Source: Thermoplasmata archaeon (GTDB taxonomy: Archaea > Thermoplasmatota > E2 > UBA9212). From it: a stretch of 6,387 nucleotides of DNA. The stretch covers positions 1-6,387 of the forward strand of contig DUKC01000194.1 in NCBI GenBank assembly GCA_013329495.1, read 5' to 3'. Below, one piece after another: positions 4,946 through 6,387 of this stretch. How positions within the stretch are numbered: the stretch's first letter is position 1; each line of letters starts with the position of its first letter. A model generated the notes under the pieces. It saw nothing but the letters and a program-made list of their open reading frames with translations. It did not search any database and had not been told where the DNA came from. Position numbers and translations under genes: made by a program.

Positions 4946-6136
4946 CTACTCAGCTCTCAAGGCAATTATCGGGTCTACCTTTGAGGCTTTCAGAGCTGGA
5001 TAAAGAGAGCATATCATAGTTACAAAAATTCCAAAAGCGAAGCCTAGTCCCATGTACACCAGGCTGCCGGGTGCCGACAGAATTTCAAGCGGAGAAACAA
5101 AGCCGACACTCGAGGAATCTGCCCCTATAAAAGTCGGCAATAAAACGATGTTTAACAGATATCCACTAGCTATGCTGAGAAGGGTCCCGACCAAACTGGA
5201 TGCGCAGCCAAGCAGCAGGCTCTCGTACAAGAAGATATTTTTTATTTCTCCTGGATAGGCTCCTATTGCCCTCATGATTCCTATGTTCCTAGTCTCTTCC
5301 ATCACGCTCATGAGCATGACGTTTGCTATCCCTATCCCAGCAACCAAAAGAGAGATGGCTCCTATCGCTGCGAGAGTGATTGCAATGGTTCCCACAACTT
5401 CAGTTATTGTAGCAATTATATCGCTCATGGTTCGAATGCTCACAGTATCTTTATGCTTATTTAAATTGGCTCTGAGAAGTTCTTCCAATGGGCCAACTCT
5501 TTCCAGTTTATCTGCTTTTATAACAGCCCAGTCATAACCCTCTGGAGAATATACGTCCTCATAAGTTCGTTCGGCTAGGATGAGTGCATTGTTGGGATAT
5601 ATGACCGCAGCCCCCTGAACCTTTTTCAAGACGCCTTTCACGCTTATGGGTTTTCCCTCAATATAGACACTGGAACCAACCCTGAGCTCATGATCGTCAG
5701 CGAAATCATACCCAACCAGGCATTGAGGTTTATTTCCCCTCAAAGTGCGACCGGTTTGCACCTCAAAGAGGATTGCTACCGTCTCTGGCTTTAAACCGTA
5801 AACAGTAAATCGCACTCTCTCTTCTCTAATTTGGCCTTTACCATCCGGTTCTTGATAAATGGGAATAACTTCTGCTGGGCTCACGATCCTCTCTATGTTT
5901 TTATTTTGCTCCCTTGTCAGAAACTCGTAGCCTTTTTTTCTGTTCGGAGTCACATGAATCTCATTTGCCATGTCTTCAAACTGGCGCTCAGTGGAGAGCT
6001 GAAGGCCAGTGCCAAATATACCAATGGAGGAGATGGCAACGACACCTATTATGATTCCAAGTACCGCTAGGAGAGTTCGAGTCTTGTGCCTCTTTAGAAT
6101 CTTGAAAGTCATGCTCCAAAAAATATTTTTTACCAT
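4946..6136 (-). CDS. MacB/FtsX-type ABC transporter permease
   Basis: This is the membrane subunit of a type VII (MacB/LolCDE-like) ABC transporter, which couples ATP use in the cytoplasm to movements of an outer domain. Such systems export peptides, lipids or lipoproteins. The substrate here is unknown. The length of 396 residues is normal. The first membrane helix is about 21-45 (LLAVLGIIIGVVAISS), followed by a large extracytoplasmic MacB_PCD domain (about 46-245, with VYGLKP and GRTLRGNKPQCLVG). A C-terminal FtsX domain has three helices (about 249-277, 303-330, 358-380), the coupling region ETRNIGIMRAIGA and the closing signature KASKVDPIIALRAE. Only four helices are present, as expected for the MacB type. 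The ATG is two bases after the TGA of the ATPase gene (TGAGAATG), so the two are co-transcribed and probably translationally coupled. It ends in TAG, four bases from the convergent cysteine-rich gene. No membrane-fusion partner is visible in the window. Confidence 0.93.
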   Translation of the reverse strand: MVKNIFWSMTFKILKRHKTRTLLAVLGIIIGVVAISSIGIFGTGLQLSTERQFEDMANEIHVTPNRKKGYEFLTREQNKNIERIVSPAEVIPIYQEPDGKGQIREERVRFTVYGLKPETVAILFEVQTGRTLRGNKPQCLVGYDFADDHELRVGSSVYIEGKPISVKGVLKKVQGAAVIYPNNALILAERTYEDVYSPEGYDWAVIKADKLERVGPLEELLRANLNKHKDTVSIRTMSDIIATITEVVGTIAITLAAIGAISLLVAGIGIANVMLMSVMEETRNIGIMRAIGAYPGEIKNIFLYESLLLGCASSLVGTLLSIASGYLLNIVLLPTFIGADSSSVGFVSPLEILSAPGSLVYMGLGFAFGIFVTMICSLYPALKASKVDPIIALRAE

Positions 6137-6138
6137 TC

Positions 6139-6387
6139 TCAGTCTCTTATCTTTCCATCCTCAAGGAGGTACTTCTTGTTGGTGTACTCAGCTATTTTTA
6201 TGTCGTGGGTGACTACTATCACGGTTTTTCCAAACTTTTCACTCAGCTCTTTGATTAGTCTCAGGGTCATGTCTCCTGTCTTTCGGTCAAGATTTCCTGT
6301 GGGCTCATCTGCGAGGATTATGGAAGGATTGTTTGCCAAAGCTCGGGCTATAGCTACTCTTTGGCATTGCCCTCCAGAAAGCTCGCT
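6139..6387 (-). CDS. ABC transporter ATP-binding protein, MacB/LolD type (C-terminal part)
   Basis: The C-terminal 82 residues of the ATPase that powers the adjacent permease. The gene enters from the right edge, so the Walker A and Q-loop lie outside. Visible in order are the signature SELSGGQCQRVAIARAL, Walker B with catalytic Glu (IILADEPT), the D-loop GNLDRKTG characteristic of the LolD/MacB subfamily, the H-loop histidine in VIVVTHD, and the usual ending LLEDGKIRD. The residue after LSGGQ is Cys where Gln is usual, a mild substitution outside the ATP-contacting core. The stop TGA at 6141-6139 is two bases before the permease ATG. Confidence 0.95.
   Translation of the reverse strand, partial: SELSGGQCQRVAIARALANNPSIILADEPTGNLDRKTGDMTLRLIKELSEKFGKTVIVVTHDIKIAEYTNKKYLLEDGKIRD

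Noticed and set aside
1..6387. CRISPR array or origin of replication
   Set aside because: No regularly spaced repeats, no repeated ORB-like boxes and no Cas or Cdc6 gene are visible.

Overview
The window looks archaeal, most likely from an uncultivated euryarchaeon, although no rRNA or other taxonomic marker is present. Three things suggest this. AT-rich TATA-type boxes lie 33-35 bases upstream of two start codons that have no Shine-Dalgarno sequence, which fits leaderless or nearly leaderless transcripts. T-runs near gene ends resemble archaeal terminators. The gene mix (Cache-HAMP-PAS sensor, MacB-type ABC exporter, secreted lipoprotein glycosidase) is one met in methanogen- or ANME-like genomes. 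The lineage is inferred, not shown.

Layout from left to right: 1-340 has no intact gene. It holds a strong interrupted inverted repeat (149-214) and weak traces resembling mobile-element sequence. 379-1659 (+) is a decayed membrane sensor with Cache, HAMP and PAS parts, an in-frame TAA, a +1 frameshift and no output domain. 1675-4026 (-) is an intact family GH92 alpha-mannosidase-like lipoprotein, which abuts the dead sensor tail to tail. 4027-4572 is a regulatory and possibly degenerate stretch. 4573-4941 (+) is a small, very cysteine-rich hypothetical protein with a good ribosome binding site. 4946-6387 (-) is the distal part of a MacB/LolD-type ABC transporter operon, with the permease complete and the ATPase cut by the right edge.

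The only clear functional unit is the ATPase-permease pair, which should form one membrane complex. The GH92 enzyme is predicted to be anchored outside the cell, where it would trim mannose from glycans. No sugar transporter or other glycosidase is visible to place it in a utilisation locus. The sensor remnant shows that the left half has been losing genes. The most novel-looking item is the cysteine-rich protein (15 Cys in 122 residues), which I cannot assign to any family.
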